56,503 nt of DNA, taken from the NCBI GenBank assembly GCA_024400635.1, contig JAKSMI010000009.1, positions 1 through 56,503 of the forward strand. The letters run 5' to 3'. The DNA comes from Bacteroidales bacterium (GTDB lineage: Bacteria > Bacteroidota > Bacteroidia > Bacteroidales > WCHB1-69). The notes beneath the pieces are model-generated. The model saw only the letters and a program-made list of their open reading frames with translations, had not been told where the DNA came from and did no database searches. How positions within the stretch are numbered: the stretch's first letter is position 1; the number at the start of each line of letters is the position of its first letter. Both the position numbers and the translations under genes were made by a program. Shown in pieces: positions 15,698 through 24,208 of the stretch.

Positions 15698-17905
15698 TTA
15701 TTTTCTTATCAGCTTTTGTTGGAAATTTCCTTGTTTTCCTTCTATTAGAATAATATAAATACCTGAATTCAAATTGCTGATATTTAATTCTATATGCGTA
15801 TCGGTGATAAGTTTTTCAATCAACAATTTTCCGCAAATATCATAGATTTTCAAACTATTGAAATCTCCATTTGATAAATCAATATTAACAAATTCGTATG
15901 CCGGATTCGGGAATAATTTAACATTCTGTTGTATTTCAGTGGAGATTTTTACTGGTGGAAATGGTTCTAAGCCATCGAAATAAGCTAATCCACCAGCATA
16001 ATTTCCGAGAATCATATCCGGGAATTCATCATCGTTCAAGAAACCAATAGTTGGACAGGTCCGAATACCTTCTTTTATATCTCTGTAAGATATACTCCCC
16101 TCCTCGAATAAATTGTCGGCGAGAATACGAAAATCATCATTCAAATGGCCATTAATTCCATCGTAAAAGAATAATTTTCCTTGTTCGTTACCACAAATCA
16201 ATTGGATTTCGTCGCCATTCCAGTAGAAACATGGAGTGGCATAACCGTAATACGAAAGATTATAATCTCGGACATCAACATTGCCTAAATGGTCATTTTT
16301 CAAAATGAAATTTGGAGCAACAATTGAACCCTCGTTTTTGTAGTAACTTATCTGTCCACGGCGATTTCCGATAAGCAAATCGAGTTTTCCATCACCATCA
16401 ATATCAAAGAGTTGCGGAGTGGAAAATTCCCCCACATCAATATTTGCATAATTCAAAGTGACATTATTTTCATCGACGAGTAAAAGTGTTCCATCGCTGC
16501 AACCACAAAGCATCTCAATTTCACCGTCGTCATCAATATCACCGAAGGCAGGATGAAGTGCCTGCAAATTATAATTCCGCAATCCACTGAAATTATTGGT
16601 AATCAATTGAAAAGAAGGAGAATGGGCACTGCCGAAATTTTGAAAATAAGCAATAGAAGATGAATAGTACGATGTGAGAAAGCCATTGTCAAAATGGGAG
16701 CTGTCATAATAACCATAATTGCCAACGAAGAGATCAAGCAAACCATCGCCGCTCCAGTCGAAAAGTACTGGCGAAGAGCCTGATCCCAAATCAATCATTC
16801 CATCTTGCAGAAAAGCTGTATTCCGCAACACGTAATCTGTCGTCAAGCTATCATAATCATAAAGCCATACACTATTGATATTCTGAGATTTAACCAATGA
16901 TGGATCTGCTGGGGATACCAGAAATTCATCAATTCCATCACCGTCAACATCCACGGGTGAAACCAAGGGCATGGAGTACAATTCAACAGGCTGAAGGGCA
17001 TTTGGAAAATCAGGCGTTTGCGATACCATCAAAGCTTCACCGGCAGTACCACCATTGCGAAGATATATCAAGTGGGCATAGTCAATATCACCTAAAACCA
17101 AATCCTTCAATCCATCGTGATTAAAATCCAACAATGTCATTGTAGAACCGACGTGGCGGGTTTCATCAGAAGAACTCTTATCTTGGCAATAGTTCATCAA
17201 ATCGATGACGTTATTGTCGGCGCCTTCCGAAAATTTGCCCCAGCACTCGTCTTCAAGACGGAAATCCAAGTAGCCGTTAGCATAATTGTTTTCGGCGGCA
17301 TAATTTCTTTGATAATGGACATATTTCCCTAATACCCAGAAGTTTAAAATATCCAAATCTCCATCACCATCTACATCATCTACCACCAGATAGTCATCGG
17401 GAGAGGCATAAATATTGCTATAGCCAGAGTAATAATAAGATTGCAGTTGTTCGCTAATCAATTCAAATCCGAATTGATATGGCATTGGGGGATAATTTTC
17501 AAAAGATATATTATGAAAAACGCGAATACCGGCAAGACCGTAGGTAAAAATGTCTTTTTCCCCATCCCCATCATAATCCTTTAAAATCATCCAATCGTGA
17601 AGCTCGGGAAAACAATGTCGGTATTCGGGCATGTATTGCCACTTATCGCCATCGCGTAGGAAAACCAGAATACGGTTTCCATTTTTTTCAAAAACCACCA
17701 ATTCTTCGTTTCCATCCCTGTCAACATCATATAGATAGAAAGCGGCGCCGTTGATACCACCAGCCCACGGATTGTTCAATGAATCCGAAGAAATACAAAC
17801 AGGAATATCAAGATTTCTTTGAAATAAGGGAATTAGTGAATTTTGTGCGAAAAGCAAAAATGGGAATAGGAACAATCCTATGAAAGAAATCTTAAAACGA
17901 TACAT
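15698..17905 (-). CDS. Secreted FG-GAP/VCBS-repeat protein, T9SS cargo
   Basis: 735 residues with a signal peptide (FKISFIGLFLFPFLLFAQ). At least eight calcium-binding FG-GAP/VCBS-type loops are visible, such as DVDRDGNEELVV, DYDGDGEKDIFTYG, DVDGDGDLDILNF, DFNHDGLKDLVLG, DWSGDGLLDLFVGNYG and DIDGDGKLDLLIGNRRG, suggesting a beta-propeller. The last about 75 residues are a type A T9SS sorting domain (VKLFPNPAYEFVNIDL..LKIYDICGKLL..LNSGIYIILIEGKQGNFQQKLIRK), so it is probably exported across the outer membrane and anchored or released. Its ligand is unknown. It starts 10 bases after the M23 peptidase stop. Confidence 0.88.
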   Translation of the reverse strand: MYRFKISFIGLFLFPFLLFAQNSLIPLFQRNLDIPVCISSDSLNNPWAGGINGAAFYLYDVDRDGNEELVVFEKNGNRILVFLRDGDKWQYMPEYRHCFPELHDWMILKDYDGDGEKDIFTYGLAGIRVFHNISFENYPPMPYQFGFELISEQLQSYYYSGYSNIYASPDDYLVVDDVDGDGDLDILNFWVLGKYVHYQRNYAAENNYANGYLDFRLEDECWGKFSEGADNNVIDLMNYCQDKSSSDETRHVGSTMTLLDFNHDGLKDLVLGDIDYAHLIYLRNGGTAGEALMVSQTPDFPNALQPVELYSMPLVSPVDVDGDGIDEFLVSPADPSLVKSQNINSVWLYDYDSLTTDYVLRNTAFLQDGMIDLGSGSSPVLFDWSGDGLLDLFVGNYGYYDSSHFDNGFLTSYYSSSIAYFQNFGSAHSPSFQLITNNFSGLRNYNLQALHPAFGDIDDDGEIEMLCGCSDGTLLLVDENNVTLNYANIDVGEFSTPQLFDIDGDGKLDLLIGNRRGQISYYKNEGSIVAPNFILKNDHLGNVDVRDYNLSYYGYATPCFYWNGDEIQLICGNEQGKLFFYDGINGHLNDDFRILADNLFEEGSISYRDIKEGIRTCPTIGFLNDDEFPDMILGNYAGGLAYFDGLEPFPPVKISTEIQQNVKLFPNPAYEFVNIDLSNGDFNSLKIYDICGKLLIEKLITDTHIELNISNLNSGIYIILIEGKQGNFQQKLIRK

Positions 17906-17915
17906 AACACTAAGT

Positions 17916-18851
17916 TTACCTGACTCTTAGTCGTTGTCCTTCGCGGATGAAATCACTTCTAAGACCGTTTAGTTTTTTCAAAGTAGAAACGTAGGTGTGG
18001 TACTTTTTGGCGATGCCGCCCAAGGTTTCGCCGCGGCGGACTTTGTGATAAATTTTATTGGAAGATGAAGAGCTGGAAGATGTATTTCCGCCATTGTCAT
18101 TTACCACAACTTGTTTTGTCGCTACTTGGAACCCGCTGGTGTAAAGTGTGTCGACAGCTAATTTGAAGTTATTGAAATCTATGATTTTTGTAGGGTTGAA
18201 GTCACAACCAAGATAGCGGGTTTCAAAGTGAAGGTGAGGCCCCGTAGAGCGGCCCGTGCTTCCGCCAAGACCGATGGTATCGCCAGCATGTACCATTTGG
18301 CCTGGATTTACAAAACGCTGTGAAAGATGACCGTAATAGGTTTCCAGTTTGTTGAAATGGCGAATGACGATAAGTTGTCCGTAACCGCCCGCTCTCTCAT
18401 TGGAAATGCGCACGATGCCGTCAAAGGCAGCCACAACGGGGGTACCCATCGGATACGACAAATCCACACCGCGATGCATTCTTCTTCTACGCCATCCATA
18501 TTTGGAATAAATTTTGTAAGGTGCCGGATGACAATATTTTCCAAGAATCAATGTGTCTGCTGGTGCGGTACGTTCATGTTTATAATGTACCGATGCAATG
18601 TTGAAATTGTCGTAAGTGCCAAAACCAGGCATCCATTTGAAATAAAGGAAATAGACAGGTGCCACGTCATTGTCTACGTAATCGAAATTGTCACTGTCAA
18701 AACCCGCTGTATCCAATTCAAATTCGTCATCAACAATGGGAACACCATTTTCAGTATTAAAGTTCAAAGTGTTGTCGTCTTGTGCCATTACAGGTAACGA
18801 ACAACAGGTCAGCAAAACGCAAAATATAAATAAATGAAATAAATTTTTCAT
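17916..18851 (-). CDS. M23-family peptidase with C-terminal LysM domain
   Basis: 311 residues. Signal sequence FHLFIFCVLLTCCSLPVMAQ; a LTCC lipobox-like stretch is present, but the AQ cleavage site fits better. An acidic spacer (about 25-65) leads to the LytM/M23 zinc peptidase domain, with HRGVDLSYPMGTPVVAAFDG (HxxxD) and TGPHLHFE (HxH) as metal ligands. A serine-rich linker follows, then a LysM peptidoglycan-binding domain (YHKVRRGETLGGIAKKYHTYVSTLKKLN..REGQRLRVR). It is probably a periplasmic cell-wall endopeptidase or an amidase activator; both halves point to peptidoglycan. It is downstream of the small basic lipoprotein. Confidence 0.93.
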   Translation of the reverse strand: MKNLFHLFIFCVLLTCCSLPVMAQDDNTLNFNTENGVPIVDDEFELDTAGFDSDNFDYVDNDVAPVYFLYFKWMPGFGTYDNFNIASVHYKHERTAPADTLILGKYCHPAPYKIYSKYGWRRRRMHRGVDLSYPMGTPVVAAFDGIVRISNERAGGYGQLIVIRHFNKLETYYGHLSQRFVNPGQMVHAGDTIGLGGSTGRSTGPHLHFETRYLGCDFNPTKIIDFNNFKLAVDTLYTSGFQVATKQVVVNDNGGNTSSSSSSSNKIYHKVRRGETLGGIAKKYHTYVSTLKKLNGLRSDFIREGQRLRVR

Positions 18852-18892
18852 ATACCAGTAAGAATCAATAAATTAAGCAAAAAAACAATTGG

Positions 18893-19123
18893 CTATTGGT
18901 TATAGCGTTTGCGGGGCTTTTGTTTTTTGATGTAGTATGTTGTCGTAGTAGAAGTGGTAGTATTCCATTTCGGTTGTTTTTGTCGCACGTCTTTATAGCT
19001 TGAACGCTTGTGGACGGATTGTCCGTATTTTTTCTGGCTGGAACAAGATGGTAACAAAAACATGACAGCGGCTACCAAGCAAAGTAACACCGAAATGAAA
19101 TATATTCTTCTATTTTTTTTCAT
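18893..19123 (-). CDS. Small basic lipoprotein
   Basis: 76 residues from ATG 19123; a longer in-frame version starting 10 codons upstream would run into the promoter box. The signal peptide YFISVLLCLVAAVMFLLPSC has a lipobox with Cys at about 27. The mature part is short, strongly basic and low in complexity (KKYGQSVHKRSSYKDVRQ, then TTTSTTTTYYIKKQKPRKRYNQ). I recognise no domain. The charge could favour contact with peptidoglycan, LPS or nucleic acid. It heads a minus-strand cluster with the M23 peptidase 41 bases downstream. Confidence 0.72.
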   Translation of the reverse strand: MKKNRRIYFISVLLCLVAAVMFLLPSCSSQKKYGQSVHKRSSYKDVRQKQPKWNTTTSTTTTYYIKKQKPRKRYNQ

Positions 19124-19142
19124 AATAATTGCATTTTGACTG

Positions 19143-19150
19143 CAAAAATA
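19143..19150 (-). promoter_or_regulatory. -7 box for the small basic lipoprotein
   Basis: CAAAAATA (plus) reads TATTTTTG on the minus strand, 19 bases upstream of ATG 19123. It supports the shorter start. Confidence 0.55.
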
Positions 19151-19201
19151 CAAAAAAAATTTATATGGAAAAAACTGATGGGAGAATCAACAATTTATTT
19201 G

Positions 19202-19209
19202 TATTTTTG
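19202..19209 (+). promoter_or_regulatory. -7 box for the lipoprotein-aspS-wzz-wzy cluster
   Basis: TATTTTTG, 30 bases before ATG 19240. The genes downstream to 24172 are spaced 13 bases or less or overlap, so this may drive all four. Confidence 0.55.
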
Positions 19210-19239
19210 CCGTTTATTTATTAATGAAAAAATATATTT

Positions 19240-19917
19240 ATGAATACGACATTTCATAAAATAATAATTCTACTGATATTAGCACTCTTACTGGCTTCTT
19301 GCGACTCGGAATTACGTTCCGATAAAGTTGAACAACGTATTATTTTTCCTTCGTATGTGATTGACTATAACGCAGCTCAGACTATATTAGAGGCAAAGGT
19401 TTGTTTTCAAAGCGACAATGAATCCGGCGAAATCATCAAACTTTCTAAAAACAGTTCCATTCATTTCAATAATGAAAATTTGAAATGGAATTCTGGGGTT
19501 TATAGTTTGAAAAAAAATGATGAAAAAAACCTGCCAGACACTTTGGTTTTTCAATATCAAAATGATGACGAAAACATTTTCATTAATCGTTTGCATTTGA
19601 AAAGTATTGAATTCTCCGATTGCACGCTGAACAAAAATGCGAGCAATCAACTGAATTTCAAAGGCAAGAAAATTGAAGATGACGAAAGTGTTACTTTAAT
19701 TTTGACCTCCGGTGATTTGCATTATGAAATTCTGCTGACGGAAACAGAAAACAACACGTTATTGATTGAGGCTGCTAATCTTGGTGAAGTGACAAGAGGA
19801 ACTTATGCTGGACAATTGTTGCGTACAATCTATTCGACAGATGTGAATGCCATGGATCGTGGCGGTTCTATTGAAATAAATTATCTTTCTGAAATACATA
19901 AAGTTATCATACAATAA
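19240..19917 (+). CDS. Lipoprotein of unknown function
   Basis: 225 residues. Signal peptide IIILLILALLLASC with a lipobox, mature Cys at about 21. The rest is predicted beta-rich with no motif I recognise. The first part resembles an eight-stranded lipocalin-like or Ig-like sheet (VIDYNAAQTILEAKVCFQSD, DTLVFQYQNDDENIFINRL). The C-terminus has LLRTIYSTDVNAMDRGGSIEINYLSEIHKVIIQ. It precedes aspS by 13 bases and probably shares its promoter. Homologues beside aspS in related genomes would test whether the linkage matters. Confidence 0.7.
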   Translation: MNTTFHKIIILLILALLLASCDSELRSDKVEQRIIFPSYVIDYNAAQTILEAKVCFQSDNESGEIIKLSKNSSIHFNNENLKWNSGVYSLKKNDEKNLPDTLVFQYQNDDENIFINRLHLKSIEFSDCTLNKNASNQLNFKGKKIEDDESVTLILTSGDLHYEILLTETENNTLLIEAANLGEVTRGTYAGQLLRTIYSTDVNAMDRGGSIEINYLSEIHKVIIQ

Positions 19918-19930
19918 AAAACTCTAAACT

Positions 19931-21679
19931 ATGTTAAGAACACATACTTGCGGCGAACTGAACGCCTCTAACATCAACGAAACGGTAACCCTGTGCGGGT
20001 GGATTCAAAAAATCAGAAAGCTTGGTGGTATGATTTTCATTGACTTGCGTGACCGATATGGCATCACGCAGTTGGCTTTCAACAATGAGACGAATGCTGA
20101 TTTGTGCCAGCAGGTTGAAAAATTCGGACGTGAGTGGGTCATTCGTGTTACCGGCGTTGTAACAGAGCGCTACAGCAAAAACAAAAACATCCCTACGGGC
20201 GATATCGAAATCATCGCTTCTGCCGTGGAAGTGCTCAACGAATCGTTAGTTCCCCCATTCACCATTGAAGACGAATCGGATGGCGGCGACGAACTGCGTA
20301 TGAAATACCGCTACCTTGACTTGCGACGCAATCCCGTAAAAAACAATATCCTTTTCCGCCATCGCCTCGCTATCGAGATTCGCAATTATATGAATAACAT
20401 TGGCTTTTTGGAGATAGAAACACCGTTTATGATTAAGTCAACTCCAGAAGGTGCTCGCGACTTTGTCGTTCCTTCCCGTATGAATCCCGGTGAATTTTAT
20501 GCACTTCCCCAGTCGCCTCAAACTTTCAAGCAACTGCTGATGGTTTCTGGCTTTGACCGCTATTTTCAGATTGTCCGCTGCTTCCGAGATGAAGACCTTC
20601 GCGCTGACCGCCAACCCGAATTTACACAGGTTGACTGTGAAATGTCATTTGTAGAACAAGAAGACATTCTCAATACTTTTGAAGGTTTGATAAAACATAT
20701 CTTCAAGAAAATTAAAAATATAGATATTGATCCTATCGAACGCATTACTTGGGCTGATGCCATGAAATATTATGGTTCAGACAAGCCCGATGCCCGTTTT
20801 GACATGCGTTTTGTTGAATTGAATGAGGTGGTCAAACACCGGGATTTCAAAATCTTCAACGAAGCTGAATTGGTGGCTGGTATCGTAGCCAAAGGTTGCG
20901 GCAACTATTCACGCAAGCAATTGGATGCTTTGACCGATTTCGTCCGTCGCCCCCAAGTTGGCGCTGGTGGTTTGGTTTACATTCTCTGCAATCAAGATGG
21001 AACATACAAGTCATCGGTAGATAAATTCTATGATCAAGATGATTTGAAAGCCATTGCCGCTCGTTGCCATGCGGAAACTGGCGATTTGATTCTCATCATG
21101 TCAGGCCCCGCAATGAAGATGCGTAAACAGCTTTGCGAATTGCGTTTGGAAATGGGTTCTCGTCTGGGCTTGCGCAAAGCCGGCGAATACAAGCTTTTGT
21201 GGGTTGTTGATTTCCCATTGTTGGAATGGGACGAAGAAACTCAACGTTATTATGCCATGCATCATCCGTTTACGGCTCCGAAACCCGAACACGAAAACCT
21301 TTTGGAAAGCAATCCAGGCGCTGTCAATGCCAACGCTTACGACTTGGTTATCAATGGCACGGAAGTTGGTGGTGGATCCATACGTATCCACAATCGCCAA
21401 TTGCAAAACCGCATGTTCAAAGTGCTGGGCTTCACTGAAGAAGAAGCTCAAAAACAGTTCGGCTTTCTGCTCAGTGCATTCCAGTTTGGCGCACCACCTC
21501 ATGGAGGCATCGCTTTCGGTTTCGACCGTATGTGTTCGGTTTTATCAGACTGCGACTCCATCCGCGACTTCATCGCCTTCCCGAAGAACAATTCAGGCCG
21601 CGATATGATGATTGATGCCCCATCTGCTATTTCCGATGCTCAATTAGAAGAATTATTCATCCGCGTCAATACCAAATAA
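19931..21679 (+). CDS. aspS: Aspartyl-tRNA synthetase
   Basis: Class II synthetase that charges tRNA-Asp. The 582 residues are the long bacterial type. An N-terminal OB-fold anticodon-binding domain ([32 protein letters not shown]) is followed by the catalytic core: [27 protein letters not shown], motif 2 [18 protein letters not shown], the bacterial GAD insertion (about 290-420) and motif 3 GIAFGFDRM. It sits 13 bases after a lipoprotein gene and 1 base before the Wzz-like gene. The substrate tRNA is encoded at 768-842. Confidence 0.98.
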   Translation: MLRTHTCGELNASNINETVTLCGWIQKIRKLGGMIFIDLRDRYGITQLAFNNETNADLCQQVEKFGREWVIRVTGVVTERYSKNKNIPTGDIEIIASAVEVLNESLVPPFTIEDESDGGDELRMKYRYLDLRRNPVKNNILFRHRLAIEIRNYMNNIGFLEIETPFMIKSTPEGARDFVVPSRMNPGEFYALPQSPQTFKQLLMVSGFDRYFQIVRCFRDEDLRADRQPEFTQVDCEMSFVEQEDILNTFEGLIKHIFKKIKNIDIDPIERITWADAMKYYGSDKPDARFDMRFVELNEVVKHRDFKIFNEAELVAGIVAKGCGNYSRKQLDALTDFVRRPQVGAGGLVYILCNQDGTYKSSVDKFYDQDDLKAIAARCHAETGDLILIMSGPAMKMRKQLCELRLEMGSRLGLRKAGEYKLLWVVDFPLLEWDEETQRYYAMHHPFTAPKPEHENLLESNPGAVNANAYDLVINGTEVGGGSIRIHNRQLQNRMFKVLGFTEEEAQKQFGFLLSAFQFGAPPHGGIAFGFDRMCSVLSDCDSIRDFIAFPKNNSGRDMMIDAPSAISDAQLEELFIRVNTK

Positions 21680-21680
21680 T

Positions 21681-22721
21681 ATGAGCCACAATAACGAAAA
21701 TTTCAATTCATTTAGTTTAATACAATTCATTTGGCATCGCCGATGGACATTTCTTTGGGTATGCCTTGCGACCGCCATTTTATCGCTAATAGTCTCTTTC
21801 CTCATTCGGCCACAGTACAAATCCACAGCCATCATCTACGCCCCACGAACCAATTCCGTGGCGAAAATTTTGCTCAACGAGCAAACTTACAACGAACGCC
21901 TCGATATGAAAGCCTACGCAGAAGAAGAGGGTACGGAACAAATGATGGAAATTCTCAACTCGAGAGAAATCAAGGATATACTGATTAACAAATTCGATTT
22001 GTATAAGCATTATGAAATCAATCCTCAGGCCAAATATGCTCGAACCAAGATTTACAAGAATCTGAAAAGTGCGGTTGACATCAAGCGGACACAATACGGA
22101 GCGATAGCCATTAACGTACAGGATAGAGATCCTCAGATAGCATCCGATATGGCCAACGAAATCACTTTCTTGATTGATAGTATCAAACATCGCATTGATA
22201 ATGAAAGAGCAATGGCGGCTTACAAAGCCTTACAACAGCAACTCGATTCTATCGACCGAGAAGTTGCCCGTATTGACGACTCCCTCAAAATGGTGATGGA
22301 ATATGGCGTTTTTGATTTCACCACACAATCGGAAAGAATGTTGCAACAGTATGCCATTGCTATCTCACAAGGCAATAATGCCGGCGTGCAGCGACTCAAA
22401 AAGGAACTTGAAATCATGGCCACTTGGGGACCAAAACACATCACCTGGATTGGTGAACAAGAAGAATTCAGAAAATACCAGGCTTTGTGCAAAGCCAATA
22501 TGATGAGTCTTTTGGTAGATATGAACAACGATATTCCTGTCAAGTTTGTCATCGAAAAAGCCATCCCTGCCGACAAGAAAGCCTATCCTAAGAAATCTCT
22601 TATCGTGGTATTCTCAACTTTGGCATCGTTTATCATTTTGCTCATTGTTTTACTTTCCATCGATAAAGTAAAAGCCACTCCTGTTGAATCCAATTCAAGC
22701 GAAGAGAATCTGAAAAGATGA
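21681..22721 (+). CDS. Wzz/chain-length determinant-like membrane protein
   Basis: 346 residues with the polysaccharide co-polymerase layout: TM1 at about 20-40 (WTFLWVCLATAILSLIVSFL), a large periplasmic part with predicted coiled coil (about 150-240: KALQQQLDSIDREVARIDDSLKMV), and TM2 at about 305-330 (SLIVVFSTLASFIILLIVLLS) after a proline/lysine stretch (KAIPADKKAYPKK). There is no fused tyrosine kinase domain. Such proteins set the chain length of O-antigen or capsule. The next gene encodes a Wzy/WaaL-like protein and overlaps by 4 bases, which supports a polysaccharide role. Confidence 0.87.
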   Translation: MSHNNENFNSFSLIQFIWHRRWTFLWVCLATAILSLIVSFLIRPQYKSTAIIYAPRTNSVAKILLNEQTYNERLDMKAYAEEEGTEQMMEILNSREIKDILINKFDLYKHYEINPQAKYARTKIYKNLKSAVDIKRTQYGAIAINVQDRDPQIASDMANEITFLIDSIKHRIDNERAMAAYKALQQQLDSIDREVARIDDSLKMVMEYGVFDFTTQSERMLQQYAIAISQGNNAGVQRLKKELEIMATWGPKHITWIGEQEEFRKYQALCKANMMSLLVDMNNDIPVKFVIEKAIPADKKAYPKKSLIVVFSTLASFIILLIVLLSIDKVKATPVESNSSEENLKR

Positions 22722-24172
22722 ATCTCAGCCAACGCGAAAAATACGTTTTATGGGGCAGTATAGGGGCGTTCATTTTGATTAACCTCTTCTGTATATGGAA
22801 AGAATTTTTATTTTTTCCGATTGTCTCATTTATAGTTCTGGTTTTATACCTGCTGATTTATCGCGTTGACTTGCTAATGTATTTCATGGCTTTTGTGACA
22901 CCGCTGTCGATAACCATCAACGATGAACGTTTCAGCATAGGTTTGTCGCTGCCATCGGAATTCATCATGGTGTCTTTGACACTGCTATTCCTTTGCCGCA
23001 TTCTTTATGATTTGAGACTGGATCCACGCTTGGTCAAGCATCCCATCTCGATAGTCATATACATCTATTTGACTTGGATGCTTCTTACCAGCATAACCAG
23101 CGAATTGCCGGTAGTGTCATTCAAGTTCCTGGCGGCCAAACTTTGGTTCATCACCTCAAGTTATTTTATGGTGCTACAGCTTATCAAAGATGATTTGAAA
23201 AATGCCGTCAAATTTTTCAACTGTTATACAGTAGGATTGTGTATTGTGGTGATTTACACGACAATACGACATTCTCTTTGGGGTTTTTCTGAATGGAGCG
23301 GTCACTGGGTAATGTCACCATTTTACAACGATCACACCGCTTACGGAGCCATTCTGGCTTTCTTCATCCCCATTGTTACAGCATTTTTATTTTCTACTGA
23401 TAAAAGAAAAAACAGATGGTTTTATGGTATCGCTTTGGCACTATTGTTAATGGGATTATATCTGTCGTTCTGCCGTGCTGCCTGGTTGAGCATTATGGCT
23501 GTCATTGGTGTTTGGATGGTGATGAAATTGCGCATCAAATTTTCATGGCTGGTAATGGCGGCATTGGTATTGGGTTCTCTATTTTATTTTTATTCCGATG
23601 ACATCTTGTACAAGATGGGAAGAAACAGCCAAGATACTTCTGGAAACCTCGTCGAGCATTTGCAGTCGATGTCTAATATCAGCACCGATGCGTCGAATGT
23701 GGAGCGTTTGAATCGATGGACTTCCGCTTTCAGAATGATTGAAGAACGCCCTGTATTAGGTTGGGGACCAGGAACATATCAATTTGTCTATGCACCTTTT
23801 CAAAGATATAAATACCACACTATCATCACCACTGACTTCGGCGATGGCGGCAATGCCCACAGCGAATATTTAGGTCCTTGCTCTGAATCAGGCATCATGG
23901 GCTTGCTGACCGTTTTGGCTTTGGCTATGGTGGTTTTGTATTGTGGTATCCGCTCCTATTCCAGTTGTCACGACCCCGCCAGCAAGCGCCTGGTCTTTGC
24001 CATGACGCTGGCTTTGGTTTCTTATTTTATCCATGGATTTTTAAATAACTTTCTTGATACTGATAAATTGTCATTGCCGTTTTGGGCAGCCATTGCTGTC
24101 ATTGCCATCATCGATGCCCAACAAAAAGAATTGCATCAACAGCCGATGGTCATTCACGAAAAAATAAACTAA
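22718..24172 (+). CDS. O-antigen ligase/polymerase family membrane protein
   Basis: 484 residues with about 11 membrane segments starting at residue 11 (LWGSIGAFILINLFCIW). The Wzy_C region carries LLLMGLYLSFCRAAWLSIMAVIG and, in the large periplasmic loop, ERPVLGWGPGTYQFVYAPF..GGNAHSEYLGPCSESGIMGLL, the arrangement of O-antigen ligases (WaaL) and polymerases (Wzy). Sequence alone does not separate ligase from polymerase. It overlaps the Wzz-like gene by 4 bases. The glycosyltransferases of such a pathway are not adjacent; two are at 49062-51291. Confidence 0.87.
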   Translation: MNLSQREKYVLWGSIGAFILINLFCIWKEFLFFPIVSFIVLVLYLLIYRVDLLMYFMAFVTPLSITINDERFSIGLSLPSEFIMVSLTLLFLCRILYDLRLDPRLVKHPISIVIYIYLTWMLLTSITSELPVVSFKFLAAKLWFITSSYFMVLQLIKDDLKNAVKFFNCYTVGLCIVVIYTTIRHSLWGFSEWSGHWVMSPFYNDHTAYGAILAFFIPIVTAFLFSTDKRKNRWFYGIALALLLMGLYLSFCRAAWLSIMAVIGVWMVMKLRIKFSWLVMAALVLGSLFYFYSDDILYKMGRNSQDTSGNLVEHLQSMSNISTDASNVERLNRWTSAFRMIEERPVLGWGPGTYQFVYAPFQRYKYHTIITTDFGDGGNAHSEYLGPCSESGIMGLLTVLALAMVVLYCGIRSYSSCHDPASKRLVFAMTLALVSYFIHGFLNNFLDTDKLSLPFWAAIAVIAIIDAQQKELHQQPMVIHEKIN

Positions 24173-24208
24173 TATGATTATTCAATTAATATTTTAAAAT
24201 TCACAACA

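Noticed and set aside
19931..21679. Regulatory pairing of tRNA-Asp and aspS
   Set aside because: They lie 19 kb apart with separate promoters, and no T-box-like leader is visible upstream of aspS or its leading lipoprotein gene.
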